64,000 nucleotides of DNA from Actinoplanes octamycinicus (GCF_014205225.1 NZ_JACHNB010000001.1:8971501-9035500); one strand, 5' to 3'; shown: positions 8,060-17,784, counted from the stretch's first letter. Numbers and translations: made by a program. The notes: generated from the letters alone by a model not told the origin.

Positions 8060-8767
8060 ATGCGACGTCGCTCCGCGCTGCTCAGCCTGCTCACCACCGC
8101 TTCCCTGCTGGCCACCGCGCCGATGGCGGCGCACGCCATGACCCCGTCCGACCTGGCCTACTGGCCGATGAACGAGTCGCCGGGCGCCCGCTGGATGACC
8201 GACATCAGCGGAAACGGACTGGACGGGCAGATCGGCCGGGAGGTCGGCACCGGCTCCACGCTGAACGGCGCCACCGGCTACCGCTTCGACCGGCTGGAAC
8301 CGGACACTCCGCCGGCCCACCCGGGCCATCTGGTCGTGGTTCCGGCCGCTTCGGCACTGAACCCCGGCGACCGGGACTTCGCCGTGACGCTGCGGCTGCG
8401 CACCCTCAACCACTTCGGCAACATCATCCAGAAGGGCCAGGCCACGACCGGTGGCGGCAGCTTCAAGCTGGAGATCCCGAACGGCCGGGTGACCTGCTCG
8501 TTCCGCGGCGACCGGGGCATGCTCAAGGCGATCGCGCCGTTCGCCATCAACGACGGGGCCTGGCACGAGGTGACCTGCGTGCGGGTCAGCACCGGGGTGG
8601 CGCTGGCCATCGACGGGCGGCGGGTGGCCGGCCGGCAGGGCTGGACTGGCACGATCCGCAACAACTGGCCATTGACGATCGGCGGCAAGCTGGACTGCGA
8701 CCAGCGCACGGTGGGCTGCGACTACTTCGCCGGCGACCTGGACTACGCAAAGATCCAAACCGCCTGA
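8060..8767 (+). CDS. Secreted LamG-domain (concanavalin A-like) protein
   Basis: A 235-residue exported protein. The signal peptide MRRRSALLSLLTTASLLATA is followed by an AHA cleavage site. The mature part is a single LamG/laminin-G-like jelly roll: LAYWPMNESPGARWMTDISG, then FAVTLRLRTLNHFGNIIQKG, then a GAWHEVTCVRV strand and DGRRVAGRQGW. Two Cys pairs (TCSF and EVTCV; DCDQRTVGCDY) probably form disulfides. It most likely binds extracellular carbohydrate or protein; no catalytic domain is present. An in-frame start 24 codons earlier exists but would spoil the signal peptide. Confidence 0.88.
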   Translation: MRRRSALLSLLTTASLLATAPMAAHAMTPSDLAYWPMNESPGARWMTDISGNGLDGQIGREVGTGSTLNGATGYRFDRLEPDTPPAHPGHLVVVPAASALNPGDRDFAVTLRLRTLNHFGNIIQKGQATTGGGSFKLEIPNGRVTCSFRGDRGMLKAIAPFAINDGAWHEVTCVRVSTGVALAIDGRRVAGRQGWTGTIRNNWPLTIGGKLDCDQRTVGCDYFAGDLDYAKIQTA

Positions 8768-8820
8768 AACCGATTTTTCGTACGATCTGCGCCCACGCTC
8801 GCCGTCCCCCCGCTTCGCCA

Positions 8821-8866
8821 GCACGGCCTGAGGGCCGGCCCGGGATCGGACCGGCCCCTGCCGTGC
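8821..8866. terminator. Bipartite hairpin between convergent genes
   Basis: An outer stem GCACGGC/GCCGTGC and an inner stem GGGCCGG/CCGGCCC stack around a 12-nt loop. The structure lies between the convergent LamG gene and araA and probably serves both as a bidirectional terminator. There is no U-tract, as is usual in high-GC actinobacteria. Confidence 0.6.
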
Positions 8867-8878
8867 GGGGGGTGGCGC

Positions 8879-10363
8879 TCAGCGGCCGAAGCCGCGGGCC
8901 AGCCGGTGGTACGCCTGGTTCCAGCGCACCTCCTTGGTGAACTGCCGGGTCGTCGTGGCGTCGTCGATCAGCAGCAGCTCGGTGCCGATCATGTCGGCCA
9001 GGTCGGCGAGCTCCTCCGCACCGACCGCCGAGGACAGCACCGTGTGGTGCGGCCCGCCCGCGGTCAGCCAGCACTCGGCCGACGTGGACAGCGACGGCGC
9101 CGGCTTCCAGACCGCCCGGGCGACCGGCAGCTTGGGCAGCGGCGCGGTCGGCGGGACCACCTCGATCTCGTTGGCCACCAGGCGGAACCGCTCCCCCAGG
9201 TCGGCCAGGCCGAGCACGATCGCCTTGCCGGGGGCGGCGTCGAAGACCAGCCGGACCGGGTCCTCGCGGCCGCCGATGCCGAGCGGGTGGATCTCCAGCT
9301 TCGGCGTGCCGGCCGCGATCGACGGGCAGACCTCGAGCATGTGGGCGCCGAGGATGACCTCGTTGCCCGGCGTGAGGTCGTAGGTGTAGTCCTCCATGAA
9401 CGAGGTGCCGCCGCCCGGGACCATCGCCTTGAGCGTGTGCACCAGCACCGAGGTCTTCCAGTCGCCCTCGCCGCCGAAGCCGTAGCCGTCCGCCATCAGC
9501 CGCTGCACGGCCAGGCCGGGCAGCTGCTTGAGGCCGCCGAGGTCCTCGAAGTTGCTGGTGAAGGCCTTGAATCCGCCCTCGGTGAGGAACTGCCGGAGCC
9601 CCAGCTCGATCCGGGCCCCGTAGCGCAGCGACTCGGCCCGGTCGTCCAGCAGCGGCGCCGCGATCTCGTAGAGGTCGGCGTACTCCGCGACCAGCTTGTC
9701 GATCGCCGCGTCCTCGACCTGGTCGACCACCGCGACCAGGTCGTTGACCCCGTACGTGTTGACCGAGACGCCGAACTTGAGCTGCGCCTCGACCTTGTCC
9801 CCCTCGGTCACCGCGACGTCGCGCATGTTGTCGCCGAACCGGGCCAGCTTCAGGTGACGCATCGCCGAGTAGCCGCGCGCCGCCCGCACCCAGGTGGCGA
9901 TCCGGGCGACCACGGCCGGGTTGCTGACGTGCCCGGCCACCGTCTTGCGCGGCACGCCGAGCCGGGTCTCGATGAACCCGAACTCCCGGTCGCCGTGCGC
10001 GGCCTGGTTCAGGTTCATGAAGTCCATGTCGATCTCGGACCAGGGCAGCGCCACGTTGTGCTGGGTGTGCAGGTGCAGCAGCGGGGCGCGCAGCGCGTCC
10101 AGGCCGGCGATCCACATCTTGGCCGGCGAGAACGTGTGCATCCAGGTGATCACGCCGAGCACGCCGGGCGTGGACGAGGCCCGCCGGCAGACGTCCAGGA
10201 TCTGCTCCGCGCTGGTCAGCACCGGCTGCCAGATCACCTCGGCGTCCAGGCTCCGGTCGAGCTGGGCGGCGATCTCCCGGGACTGCGAGGCGACCTGCTC
10301 CAGGGTCTCCGGTCCGTAGAGCCCCTGACTGCCGGTCAGGAACCAGATTTCCCCGTTGCTCAT
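8879..10363 (-). CDS. araA: L-arabinose isomerase
   Basis: A 494-residue isomerase converting L-arabinose to L-ribulose (Mn-dependent, cytoplasmic). Recognisable family segments are the start [19 protein letters not shown], then [19 protein letters not shown], then [19 protein letters not shown] with the first catalytic Glu, [20 protein letters not shown] with the second Glu and a metal His, and GPHHTVLS with the last His. All four active-site residues are present. The ATG overlaps the stop of the upstream permease (ATGA), so araA is the last gene of the importer operon. L-ribulokinase (araB) is not in the window; araD is at 22.6 kb. Confidence 0.97.
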   Translation of the reverse strand: MSNGEIWFLTGSQGLYGPETLEQVASQSREIAAQLDRSLDAEVIWQPVLTSAEQILDVCRRASSTPGVLGVITWMHTFSPAKMWIAGLDALRAPLLHLHTQHNVALPWSEIDMDFMNLNQAAHGDREFGFIETRLGVPRKTVAGHVSNPAVVARIATWVRAARGYSAMRHLKLARFGDNMRDVAVTEGDKVEAQLKFGVSVNTYGVNDLVAVVDQVEDAAIDKLVAEYADLYEIAAPLLDDRAESLRYGARIELGLRQFLTEGGFKAFTSNFEDLGGLKQLPGLAVQRLMADGYGFGGEGDWKTSVLVHTLKAMVPGGGTSFMEDYTYDLTPGNEVILGAHMLEVCPSIAAGTPKLEIHPLGIGGREDPVRLVFDAAPGKAIVLGLADLGERFRLVANEIEVVPPTAPLPKLPVARAVWKPAPSLSTSAECWLTAGGPHHTVLSSAVGAEELADLADMIGTELLLIDDATTTRQFTKEVRWNQAYHRLARGFGR

Positions 10364-11394
10364 CGTGCCCTCCGTGTAACGAGTCGCTGCAGAACAATGA
10401 AGCCGAAGAGCAGGATGCCGACCACGATCCGGGTCCACGCCGAGTTCAGGTCACCCTGGAAGTTGATGATCGTGGAGATCAGGCCGAAGACCATCACGCC
10501 GAGCAGGGTGCCGAAGACGTACCCGGAGCCGCCGGTGAGCAGCACGCCACCGATCACGCAGGCGGCGATCGCGTCCAGCTCGGTGCCGGCGCCCTGCAGC
10601 GCGTGGCCCGAGGTGGAGTTGATCGTGAAGAGCACGCCGCCGAGCGCCGCGCAGAAGCCGCTGATCGTGTAGACCAGCACCCGGGTGCGGGCCACCGGCA
10701 GACCCATCAGCAGCGCCGAGTCGGCGCTGCCGCCGATCGCGTAGACGTTGCGGCCGAACCGGGTCCAGGCCAGCACCGCGGCAGCGATCAGCACGACCAC
10801 CAGCGCCACCACCGCGATCAGGGTGGTCTTCACCCCGTCGAAGAGCGGGATCCGCAGGTCGGAGAGCGTCACCCAGAGCTTGTCCCGGATCGGGATGGAC
10901 TCCTGGTTGATGTAGAGCGCCAGGCCGCGGGCCAGGAACAGCCCGGCCAGCGTGGCGATGAACGGCTCCACCTTGAAGTACTGGATGACCGCGCCCATGC
11001 CGCTGCCCAGCAGCGCGCCGAGCACCAGCACCAGCGGCAGGACCAGCAGCGGCGGCCAGCCGCCCTGCAGCAGCGTCGCGGTGAGCGTGGTGGTCAGCGA
11101 GATGACCGCGCCGACCGACAGGTCGATGCCCCCGGTGAGGATCACGAAGGTCATCCCGATCGCGACCACCAGCAGCACCGCGTTGTCGCGGAACAGGTTG
11201 ACCACGACCCGGGGGTCGTCGAAGTGCGCGAGGTTCGCCAGCCCGCCGACGTACATGGCGAGCAGCAGGACCAGCGTGGCGAGGATCGGGATGTACTTGG
11301 CGTTCGGCCGGTAGACCCGGCGGCGCGGATTGACCGGCGCGTTCTGCGCGACCTCCGGCGTCGCGTCGATCGTGGTCTTCATGCTCTCACTCAT
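10360..11394 (-). CDS. yjfF: Furanose-type sugar ABC transporter permease (YjfF-like)
   Basis: A 344-residue inner-membrane permease of the BPD_transp_2 (ribose/galactofuranose) family. After a hydrophilic N-terminus it has about nine helices, with [34 protein letters not shown] and [20 protein letters not shown] as family signatures. It overlaps the neighbouring genes by four bases on both sides. With the second permease it would form the channel of a heterodimeric importer. The order (binding protein, ATPase, permease, permease) matches ytfQ-ytfR-ytfT-yjfF. Linkage to araA suggests arabinose as substrate. Confidence 0.92.
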   Translation of the reverse strand: MSESMKTTIDATPEVAQNAPVNPRRRVYRPNAKYIPILATLVLLLAMYVGGLANLAHFDDPRVVVNLFRDNAVLLVVAIGMTFVILTGGIDLSVGAVISLTTTLTATLLQGGWPPLLVLPLVLVLGALLGSGMGAVIQYFKVEPFIATLAGLFLARGLALYINQESIPIRDKLWVTLSDLRIPLFDGVKTTLIAVVALVVVLIAAAVLAWTRFGRNVYAIGGSADSALLMGLPVARTRVLVYTISGFCAALGGVLFTINSTSGHALQGAGTELDAIAACVIGGVLLTGGSGYVFGTLLGVMVFGLISTIINFQGDLNSAWTRIVVGILLFGFIVLQRLVTRRAR

Positions 11395-12410
11395 GCCGTC
11401 ACCTCGGCTCGGACGGCGGGACGCGACTTGAACCGCCCGAACACCTTCTCGCGGAAGACGGGCGACTGGGACAGGCAGAGCGCCACCACGATGACCGCCT
11501 TGAACAGCAGGGTGGCCTTGGGCGGCACGCCGACACCGACCACGGTGACGGTCAGGGTCTGGATCAGCAGCGCGCCGATCACCGTGCCGATGATCGAGAA
11601 CCGGCCGCCGATCAGCGCGGTGCCGCCGATCACCACGGCCAGGATGGCGTCCAGCTCGATCAGGTCGCCGGCGTGGATGCTGTCCGCGCTCTTGATGTCG
11701 GCGGAGACGATCAGGCCGGCCAGACCGGCGAAGGCGCCGGACACGACGTACACCATCATGGTGATCCGGCGGGCCCGGATGCCGGCCAGGCGGCTGGCCG
11801 CCGGGCTGCCGCCGACCGACTCCAGCAGCAGGCCCAGGGCGGTCCGCCGGGTCAGCACCGCGGTCAGCGCGACCGCGGCCATGGCGATCAGGAAGGCCAC
11901 CGGCAGGGTCAGGAAGAAGCCGGTGGCGATGCTCGCGTACGGGTTGGACTGCACGTTGATGATCTGCCCGTCGGTGATCAGCTGGGCCAGACCGCGGCCG
12001 GCCACCATCAGGATCAGCGTGGCGATGATCGGCTGGATGCCGACCACCGCGACCAGGGTGCCGTTCCAGAGGCCGAGCAGCGCCGAGACACCGATCGCGA
12101 CGGCCACGATGAGCAGCACCGCGCCGATCGCGTTCTGGTCGCTCAGGTCCTTGATCAGCAGACAGGCCACCGCACCGGAGATCGCCATCACCGAGCCGAC
12201 CGACAGGTCGATGCCGCCGGTCGAGATGACCAGGGTCATGCCGAGCGCGACCAGCATCAGCGGAGCGCTGCCGCGGAGGATGTCGATCAGCGTCCCGAAC
12301 AGGTGCCCGTCGTGGATGGTGAGGAACTGGTGCGACGTGAACACGTTGACGATCAGCATCGCCACCAGGATGGCGATCGGCCAGAACAGCCGGTTCTTCA
12401 GGATGGTCAT
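11391..12410 (-). CDS. ytfT: Furanose-type sugar ABC transporter permease (YtfT-like)
   Basis: A 339-residue permease paralogous to the next gene of the operon. Signatures are [40 protein letters not shown] and GGTALIGGRFSIIGTVIGAL. Eight to ten transmembrane helices are evident. The ATG overlaps the ATPase stop (ATGA), and the stop overlaps the next start. The protein forms half of the translocation pore of the sugar importer. Confidence 0.92.
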   Translation of the reverse strand: MTILKNRLFWPIAILVAMLIVNVFTSHQFLTIHDGHLFGTLIDILRGSAPLMLVALGMTLVISTGGIDLSVGSVMAISGAVACLLIKDLSDQNAIGAVLLIVAVAIGVSALLGLWNGTLVAVVGIQPIIATLILMVAGRGLAQLITDGQIINVQSNPYASIATGFFLTLPVAFLIAMAAVALTAVLTRRTALGLLLESVGGSPAASRLAGIRARRITMMVYVVSGAFAGLAGLIVSADIKSADSIHAGDLIELDAILAVVIGGTALIGGRFSIIGTVIGALLIQTLTVTVVGVGVPPKATLLFKAVIVVALCLSQSPVFREKVFGRFKSRPAVRAEVTA

Positions 12411-13939
12411 GAGGTTGCTCCGCTGGCGATGGTCTGCATGATGCGGTCGGCGTCGACCTCGGCGGTGTTCTCCAGCTCCTCGACCAGCCGCCGGTCCCGC
12501 AGGACCGCGATCTTGTGGCTGAGCCGGAGCACCTCCTCCAGCTCGGCGCTGACGAAGAGCACCGCCATGCCGCCGTCGGACAGCTCGGCGACCAGTTTCT
12601 GGATCTCCGCCTTGGCGCCGACGTCGATCCCCCGGGTCGGCTCGTCGATGATCAGCAGCCGCGGCTCGGTGATCAGCCAGCGGGCCAGCAGCACCTTCTG
12701 CTGGTTGCCGCCGGACAGGTTGCGGACCGGGCGCTCCGGGTCGGCCGGCCGGATCTGCAGCGCCTTGATGTACTTGTCGACGATCTCGTCCTGCTTGCGG
12801 CGCGGGATCGGCCGGGTCCAGCCGCGCGACGCCTGCAACGCCAGGATGATGTTCTCGCGGACGCTGAGGTCGCCGATGATGCCCTCGGTGCGGCGGTTCT
12901 CCGAGGAGAAGGCGATCCCCCGCTTCATCGCCACCTGCGGGTCGCGCAGCGTGACCGGCTTGCCGTCCACGCTGAACTCGCCCTGGTCGGGCTTGTCCGC
13001 GCCGAAGAGCAGCCGGGCCAGCTCGGTGCGGCCGGAGCCGAGCAGGCCGGCCAGGCCGACCACCTCGCCCTCGTGGATGGTCAGGTCGAACGGGGCGATC
13101 GCGCCCGTCCGGCCGACCCCCTTGGCCTGCAGGATCGGCTGGGCGTTGGCGGACTTGGCCCGGGACCGCCGGGCCTCGTCCTCCAGGCCCTCCAGCGTCG
13201 CCAGCGCCTTGCCGATCATCTTCTCGACCAGCTGCACCTGGGGCAGTTCGGCGGTCCGGTACTCACCGATCAGCTGGCCGTTGCGCAGCACGGTGAGCCG
13301 GTCGGAGATCTCGTAGATCTGGTCGAGGAAGTGCGAGACGAACAGGATCGCCACGCCCTCGGCCTTGAGCCGGCGCATCACCCGGAACAGCTGCTCGACC
13401 TCGGAGGCGTCCAGGCTGGAGGTCGGCTCGTCGAGGATCAGCACCCGGGCCTCGATGTCGACCGCCCGGGCGATCGCCACCATCTGCTGGATGGCCAGCG
13501 AGTACGTGCTCAGCGGCGCGGACACGTCCAGGTCCAGGTCGAGCCGCTTCAGCAGCTCGGTGGCCCGGCGGCGCATCTGGCCCCAGCGGATCTTGCCGAA
13601 GGTCCGCGGCTCCCGGCCGATGAAGATGTTCTCCGCGACGGTGAGGTTGGTGCAGAGGTTGACCTCTTGGTAGACCGTGCTGATCCCGGCCTTCTGTGCG
13701 GCCAGCGGCCCGGTGATCCGGACCTCCTCGCCGGCCAGCTTGATGTCGCCGCCGTCGATCTCGTAGACGCCGGTGAGCACCTTGATCAGGGTGGACTTGC
13801 CGGCGCCGTTCTCGCCCATCAGGGCGTGCACCTCGCCGGGGAACAAACGGAAGTCGACGCCGTCCAGGGCGACGACGCCGGGGAAGACCTTGCGGATGCC
13901 GGCCATCTCGAGGACCGGTTTTGTGGTGGGTTCACCCAT
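12407..13939 (-). CDS. ytfR: Sugar ABC transporter ATP-binding protein (YtfR-like, two ABC domains)
   Basis: A 510-residue ATPase with two fused nucleotide-binding domains. The first has Walker A GENGAGKSTLIKVL, the signature region STYSLAIQQMVAIARA (degenerate LSGGQ) and Walker B VLILDEPTSSLD. The second has GLLGSGRTELARLLFG in place of a full Walker A, the signature LSGGNQQKVLLARWL and LLIIDEPTRGIDVG. One degenerate catalytic site is normal for RbsA/MglA/YtfR proteins. It energises the two permeases encoded downstream. Confidence 0.95.
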   Translation of the reverse strand: MGEPTTKPVLEMAGIRKVFPGVVALDGVDFRLFPGEVHALMGENGAGKSTLIKVLTGVYEIDGGDIKLAGEEVRITGPLAAQKAGISTVYQEVNLCTNLTVAENIFIGREPRTFGKIRWGQMRRRATELLKRLDLDLDVSAPLSTYSLAIQQMVAIARAVDIEARVLILDEPTSSLDASEVEQLFRVMRRLKAEGVAILFVSHFLDQIYEISDRLTVLRNGQLIGEYRTAELPQVQLVEKMIGKALATLEGLEDEARRSRAKSANAQPILQAKGVGRTGAIAPFDLTIHEGEVVGLAGLLGSGRTELARLLFGADKPDQGEFSVDGKPVTLRDPQVAMKRGIAFSSENRRTEGIIGDLSVRENIILALQASRGWTRPIPRRKQDEIVDKYIKALQIRPADPERPVRNLSGGNQQKVLLARWLITEPRLLIIDEPTRGIDVGAKAEIQKLVAELSDGGMAVLFVSAELEEVLRLSHKIAVLRDRRLVEELENTAEVDADRIMQTIASGATS

Positions 13940-13959
13940 CGTGCGCTCCGTTCCGCGCG

Positions 13960-13995
13960 GTGCGGTCCACCCCGAGTGCCCGGGGTGGACCGCAC
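13960..13995 (-). terminator. 15-bp perfect intercistronic hairpin
   Basis: GTGCGGTCCACCCCG at 13960-13974 pairs with 13981-13995 around the 6-nt loop AGTGCC. It lies between the binding-protein gene and the ATPase gene. Such hairpins in sugar ABC operons act as partial terminators or 3' stabilisers, so that the binding protein is made in excess over the membrane parts. Confidence 0.75.
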
Positions 13996-14005
13996 CTGCC
14001 GTGAA

Positions 14006-14995
14006 TCAGTACTTGCGGTCCGGGAGGGCGGCCTTGGCCTGCTCCTGGGTGAAGGTGGTCTCCTGGGTGAGGACCCGCTGCGGGACCTCCTCCTTGTTCT
14101 TGACCTTCTTGGCCAGGTCCATCAGCTGCGGGCCGAGGAGCGGGCTGCACTCCACGATGAAGTTGATCTTGCCCTCGGAGAGCGCCGTCATGCCGTCCTT
14201 GACCGCGTCCACCGTGATGATCTGGATGTCCTTGCCGGGCACCTTGCCGGCCGCCGTGATCGCCTCGATCGCGCCGAGACCCATGTCGTCATTGTGCGCG
14301 TAGAGAACGTCGATGTCCGGGGTGGACTGCAGGATGCTCTGCATCACCGTCTTGCCCTCGGCCCGGGTGAAGTTGCCGGACTGGGACTTGACGATCTTGA
14401 TGTTCGGGTTCGCCTTGATCGCCTCGGCGAAGCCCTTCTGCCGGTCGATCGCCGGCGCCGAGCCGACGGTGCCCTGCAGCTCGACGACGTTGACCGGCGC
14501 GGTCTTGCCCTCGTTCTGCTTGACCAGCCAGTCGCCGGCCTCCTTGCCCTCCTTGATGAAGTCCGAGCCGAGGAAGGTCTTGTAGAGCGACTTGTCCTGC
14601 GAGTCGACCGCGCGGTCGGTCAGGATCACCGGGATGCCGGCGTCCTTCGCGTCCTTGAGCACCGAGTCCCAGCCGGAGGTGACCACCGGCGAGAAGGCGA
14701 TGACGTCGACCTTCTGCGTGATGAAGCCGCGGATCGCCTCGATCTGCTTCTCCTGCTTGCCCTGGGCGTCCGAGAACTTGAGCTCGATGCCCTCCTGCGC
14801 GGCGGACTCCTGGATCGACTTGGTGTTGGCGGTACGCCAGCCACTCTCCGCGCCGACCTGGGAGAAGCCCATGACCAGCTTGCCGTCGCTCGCGGAACCC
14901 GAGCTGGCAGCGTCGTCGCTCTTGTCACCACAACCGGCGAGTGCCGACACGGCCAGCAGGCCCGTCAGCGTCGCCGCCATCAACTTCACGCGCAC
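14006..14995 (-). CDS. ytfQ: Sugar-binding lipoprotein of the ABC importer (YtfQ-like)
   Basis: A 329-residue periplasmic-binding-protein-like lipoprotein (peripla_BP_4 fold). The lipobox is ALAGC after MRVKLMAATLTGLLAVS. The mature part follows E. coli YtfQ closely: MGFSQVGAESGWRTANTKS, then VDVIAFSPVVTSGWDSVLKD, ILTDRAVDSQDKSLYKTFLG, VVELQGTVGSAPAIDRQKGF and DVLYAHNDDMGLGAIEAI. The GTG start is chosen because GGAGG lies five bases upstream. A LacI-type dyad is 16 bp upstream of it. YtfQ binds galactofuranose. The araA linkage suggests that this one binds arabinose, perhaps in furanose form. Confidence 0.93.
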   Translation of the reverse strand: MRVKLMAATLTGLLAVSALAGCGDKSDDAASSGSASDGKLVMGFSQVGAESGWRTANTKSIQESAAQEGIELKFSDAQGKQEKQIEAIRGFITQKVDVIAFSPVVTSGWDSVLKDAKDAGIPVILTDRAVDSQDKSLYKTFLGSDFIKEGKEAGDWLVKQNEGKTAPVNVVELQGTVGSAPAIDRQKGFAEAIKANPNIKIVKSQSGNFTRAEGKTVMQSILQSTPDIDVLYAHNDDMGLGAIEAITAAGKVPGKDIQIITVDAVKDGMTALSEGKINFIVECSPLLGPQLMDLAKKVKNKEEVPQRVLTQETTFTQEQAKAALPDRKY

Positions 14996-15010
14996 CGTTA
15001 CCTCCATAAC

Positions 15011-15024
15011 TGTTACCGTTAACA
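15011..15024. promoter_or_regulatory. LacI-type operator at the sugar importer promoter
   Basis: TGTTACCGTTAACA differs by one base from the perfect dyad TGTTAACGTTAACA. It lies 16 bp upstream of the binding-protein start, between that gene and the divergent lacI-type gene. A strong autoregulatory/operon operator candidate. Confidence 0.65.
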
Positions 15025-15109
15025 AACAAGCCAGCACACGGCAGCACGTACCGAGACTGGGAAGATTGCCGAAGAGCTGCGACCACGGTCACAGCTTGCG
15101 TTTCGTGAG

Positions 15110-15123
15110 TGTTACCGTTCTCA
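15110..15123. promoter_or_regulatory. Second LacI-type half-conserved operator
   Basis: TGTTACCGTTCTCA shares its first ten bases with the site at 15011, in the same orientation and 99 bp away. It lies nearer the divergent regulator gene, so two sites could allow looping or separate control of the two promoters. Confidence 0.5.
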
Positions 15124-15221
15124 ACGTGCGCGTCAAGAGATCAGGTTCGCTGTTTCAGACAGATTGCAAGAACGGCATTATCACTCGCAGCCATCGACCG
15201 GTCACCTGGTAGACACGTCCA

Positions 15222-16361
15222 ATGCCGACCTCGGACCCGGCGCCGGACCTGGAACCGGCTGCCCAGCTGCCCTCACCCGCCCTCCGGCCGCGATCCGGCA
15301 AGGAGCGGGGAAGCGTCATGCGCGACGTGGCGAAACTGGCCGGCGTGTCCCATCAGACCGTCTCCCGGGTGATCAACGATCATCCCAACGTTCGGGCGGA
15401 GACCCGGGAACGCGTGCTCGCCGCGATGCGCTCGCTCAACTACCGGCGCAACCTGGCGGCCCGCACCCTGGCCACCCGGGAGTCCCGCACCCTCGGCATC
15501 ATCGGCTTCGAGACCACGCTCTTCGGGCCGGAGTCGATGCTCTACGGCATCGAGAGCGCCGCGCGCGCCGCCGGATACCTGGTCAGCGTCGCGACCGTGC
15601 GCGAGCTGGCGCACCGCCCAGTCCTCGAAGCGGTCGACCGGCTCGCCCAGCACGACGTCGACGGGATCATCGCGATCGCCCCGAAACCCGCCGTCACCAC
15701 GGCGCTCACCCACGCGCCGACCGGTCTGGCGTGCGTCGCGGTGGGCGGCGCCGGTTCCGGCTCCGACCCCTTTCCCACGGTACGGGTGGACAACGCGGCC
15801 GGGGCTCGCCTCGCCACCCAGCATCTGCTCGACCTGGGCCACGCCACCGTGCACCACGCGGCCGGGCCGCCCGACTGGCCGGAGGCGCAGGCCCGGGTGG
15901 ACGGCTGGCGGGCGACGCTCTACGCGGCCGGCGCGGTGGTCCCGCCGGTGACACCGGGCTGGTGGGACGCCGCCGCCGGCTACGAGCAGGGGCGCCGGCT
16001 GGCCGCCGACCCGTCGGTGACCGCGGTGTTCTGCGCCAACGACCGGATCGCGCTGGGGGTGCTGCGGGCGCTGCACGAGGCCGGGCGGCGGGTGCCGGAG
16101 GACGTCAGCGTGGTCGGCTTCGACGACATGCCGGACTCGGGATACTTCCTGCCGCCGCTGACCACGGTGCATCAGGACTTCGCCGAGATGGGGCGGCGGG
16201 CGCTCGCGCTGCTGCTGCACCACATGGCCCACGTCGAGGGGGACGGCCCCACGTCGAACGTGGTGGTCGCCCCGGAACTGGTCCTGCGCGGCAGCACGGC
16301 GTCCCACACCCGGCCGATCCCGCCCGACACCGGCCGCCCGGCACCGGCCGTCCCCTCCTGA
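15222..16361 (+). CDS. LacI-family regulator of the arabinose importer operon
   Basis: Up to 379 residues. The LacI helix-turn-helix is MRDVAKLAGVSHQTVSRVIN followed by DHPNVRAETRERVLAAMRSL and the hinge YRRNLAARTLATRESRTLGI. A sugar-binding core of the peripla_BP_3 type follows (FCANDRIALGVLRALHEAGR, DVSVVGFDDMPDSGYFLPPL). The start is uncertain: ATG 15222 gives a 32-residue Pro-rich extension, while ATG 15318 sits directly at the HTH behind AAGGAG and GGGGAAG. The gene is divergent from the importer-araA operon, with two matching operator-like sites between them, and is the likely repressor, with an arabinose-derived inducer. Confidence 0.9.
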   Translation: MPTSDPAPDLEPAAQLPSPALRPRSGKERGSVMRDVAKLAGVSHQTVSRVINDHPNVRAETRERVLAAMRSLNYRRNLAARTLATRESRTLGIIGFETTLFGPESMLYGIESAARAAGYLVSVATVRELAHRPVLEAVDRLAQHDVDGIIAIAPKPAVTTALTHAPTGLACVAVGGAGSGSDPFPTVRVDNAAGARLATQHLLDLGHATVHHAAGPPDWPEAQARVDGWRATLYAAGAVVPPVTPGWWDAAAGYEQGRRLAADPSVTAVFCANDRIALGVLRALHEAGRRVPEDVSVVGFDDMPDSGYFLPPLTTVHQDFAEMGRRALALLLHHMAHVEGDGPTSNVVVAPELVLRGSTASHTRPIPPDTGRPAPAVPS

Positions 16362-16374
16362 CCGATCCCACCGG

Positions 16375-16645
16375 GGTCGGTCGTCCGCGCCTGACCTGTC
16401 CCGCCCGGACGGCTGACCGCTTGACCGATTCCGTCCGAGATCGGCCGTCCGTGCACAACCCGTTCCCCCGCGAGCGGGCGTTCGCGGCTGACCGGTGCCG
16501 TCCGGCATCGGCCGTCCGTGCACGACCCGTTCCGCGCCGACGGGCGTTCGCGGATGGCCGATTCCGTCCAGCATCGGCCGTCCGTGCACGACTCGTTCCC
16601 CCGCGGACGGGCGTTCACGATTGACCGGTTCCGGGCGATCAGCGG
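16375..16645. repeat. Tandem repeat, 66/67-bp unit, three clear copies plus a decayed one
   Basis: CGGCCGTCCGTGCAC starts copies at 16442, 16509 and 16575. Each continues with CGTTC, CGGGCGTTC and GCCG-rich segments. A degenerate copy precedes them at about 16375. The array fills most of the 540-bp gap after the lacI-type gene. The rest (16646-16904) is GC-rich upstream DNA for the next gene with no feature I can support. Confidence 0.85.
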
Positions 16646-16904
16646 CTTTCTTCGGACCGGCGTGCGCTGCGCCGATCTCACCCGCACCGGTGAATGAACC
16701 CGCACCGTGACCGCCCGTGCGGTTACAGTCCGAAAGGTGCTCGACGGCGACACAGGATCATCGATCCCTCCTGGCTGCCGTACCCCGCCGTGGCCTGTGC
16801 CGGTCGGCCCGCCGCCCCGCACCTTCCTCCTCCCGCCGATCCCGCCGTCCGTCAGGAATGGATCAGAGGCTGTCGAGTCGCCGCGTTGAGTGTCGAAAGG
16901 ACAG

Positions 16905-17744
16905 GTGATCGGATTGGCACCCGAATCCGGATTTTCCGGTAACGTCCCCGGCTGGCTGCGCCGCCGCCGGCATCCCCGGCTCTCCGGCACCCTGCGGATC
17001 CGTGACGCCCGCGGCCACGAGATCACCGTCCCGCTCCGCGGCCGCGGCGCCGTCCTGACCACCGGTGGGACCGGGTTGACCGGCTACGGCGAGGTCTGGG
17101 CCGTCCACATCGACCCGGACGGTGACGCCACCAGCCTGATGATCTGTTACGGCCGCACCGGCGCCGCCGACTCCCGGGAGTCCGGCCTGTGCCCGCCCGG
17201 CGCCACCGTCACCCTCGACGGAACCGACTTCACCTGGCACTGCCCCGCCAGCACGCCCCCACGCCCCACCCGGGTGCCGCAGCCCCGCAGCGCCCCCGCG
17301 GACCACGCCACCCCAGCCGACACCCCGGGCACCGGCAGCCCCCGGCCGACCGGCCCCGCGACCAGCGCGGACGGCGAGACCGCCAACAGCACCGCAGCCC
17401 GGAGCCGCGAGGCCGCCGCCGACCGCGAGGCCGCCGCCGGTCGCCGGGCCGCCGCCACGACGACCGCCGCAGATCAGGAGGCTGGTGCGACCACGACCGC
17501 CTCCGGACGCGAGACCGATGCCGCCGCTGCCCCGGGCGGTCAGAGCGGCAGCACCGCAGGACGAGAAAGCAGCAGCACCACAGAGCGAGAGAGCGGCAGC
17601 ACCGCAGGACGGGAGAGCGGCAACGTCGCTCCGCTGGCCGGGCGGGACGCCGGAGCCGGGCGGAACCTTCGAGCGCCGCTCCCCCGCGCCGGCAACAGCC
17701 GGTCCACGGCGCCCGGTGCCCGCGAGGTGCTGCCCGGGACGTGA
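16905..17744 (+). CDS. Hypothetical protein with a disordered Ala/Thr/Ser/Arg-rich tail
   Basis: About 279 residues, not recognised. The first 110 residues look folded: basic WLRRRRHPRLSGTLRIRDAR, then strands such as HEITVPLRGRGAVLTT, YGEVWAVHIDPDG and a Cys pair (MICYG, FTWHCP). The rest is low-complexity with repeats of the GSTAGRESSSTTERESGST type. GTG 16905 follows AAAGGA at good spacing; GTG 16890 is an alternative. High G/C at third positions in the first half supports real coding. The tail coding is less certain because it is repeat-derived. Confidence 0.55.
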   Translation: MIGLAPESGFSGNVPGWLRRRRHPRLSGTLRIRDARGHEITVPLRGRGAVLTTGGTGLTGYGEVWAVHIDPDGDATSLMICYGRTGAADSRESGLCPPGATVTLDGTDFTWHCPASTPPRPTRVPQPRSAPADHATPADTPGTGSPRPTGPATSADGETANSTAARSREAAADREAAAGRRAAATTTAADQEAGATTTASGRETDAAAAPGGQSGSTAGRESSSTTERESGSTAGRESGNVAPLAGRDAGAGRNLRAPLPRAGNSRSTAPGAREVLPGT

Positions 17745-17784
17745 CTGTGGGCTCTGGCCGTACCGAAAATGGTGTCCGCCTGTC

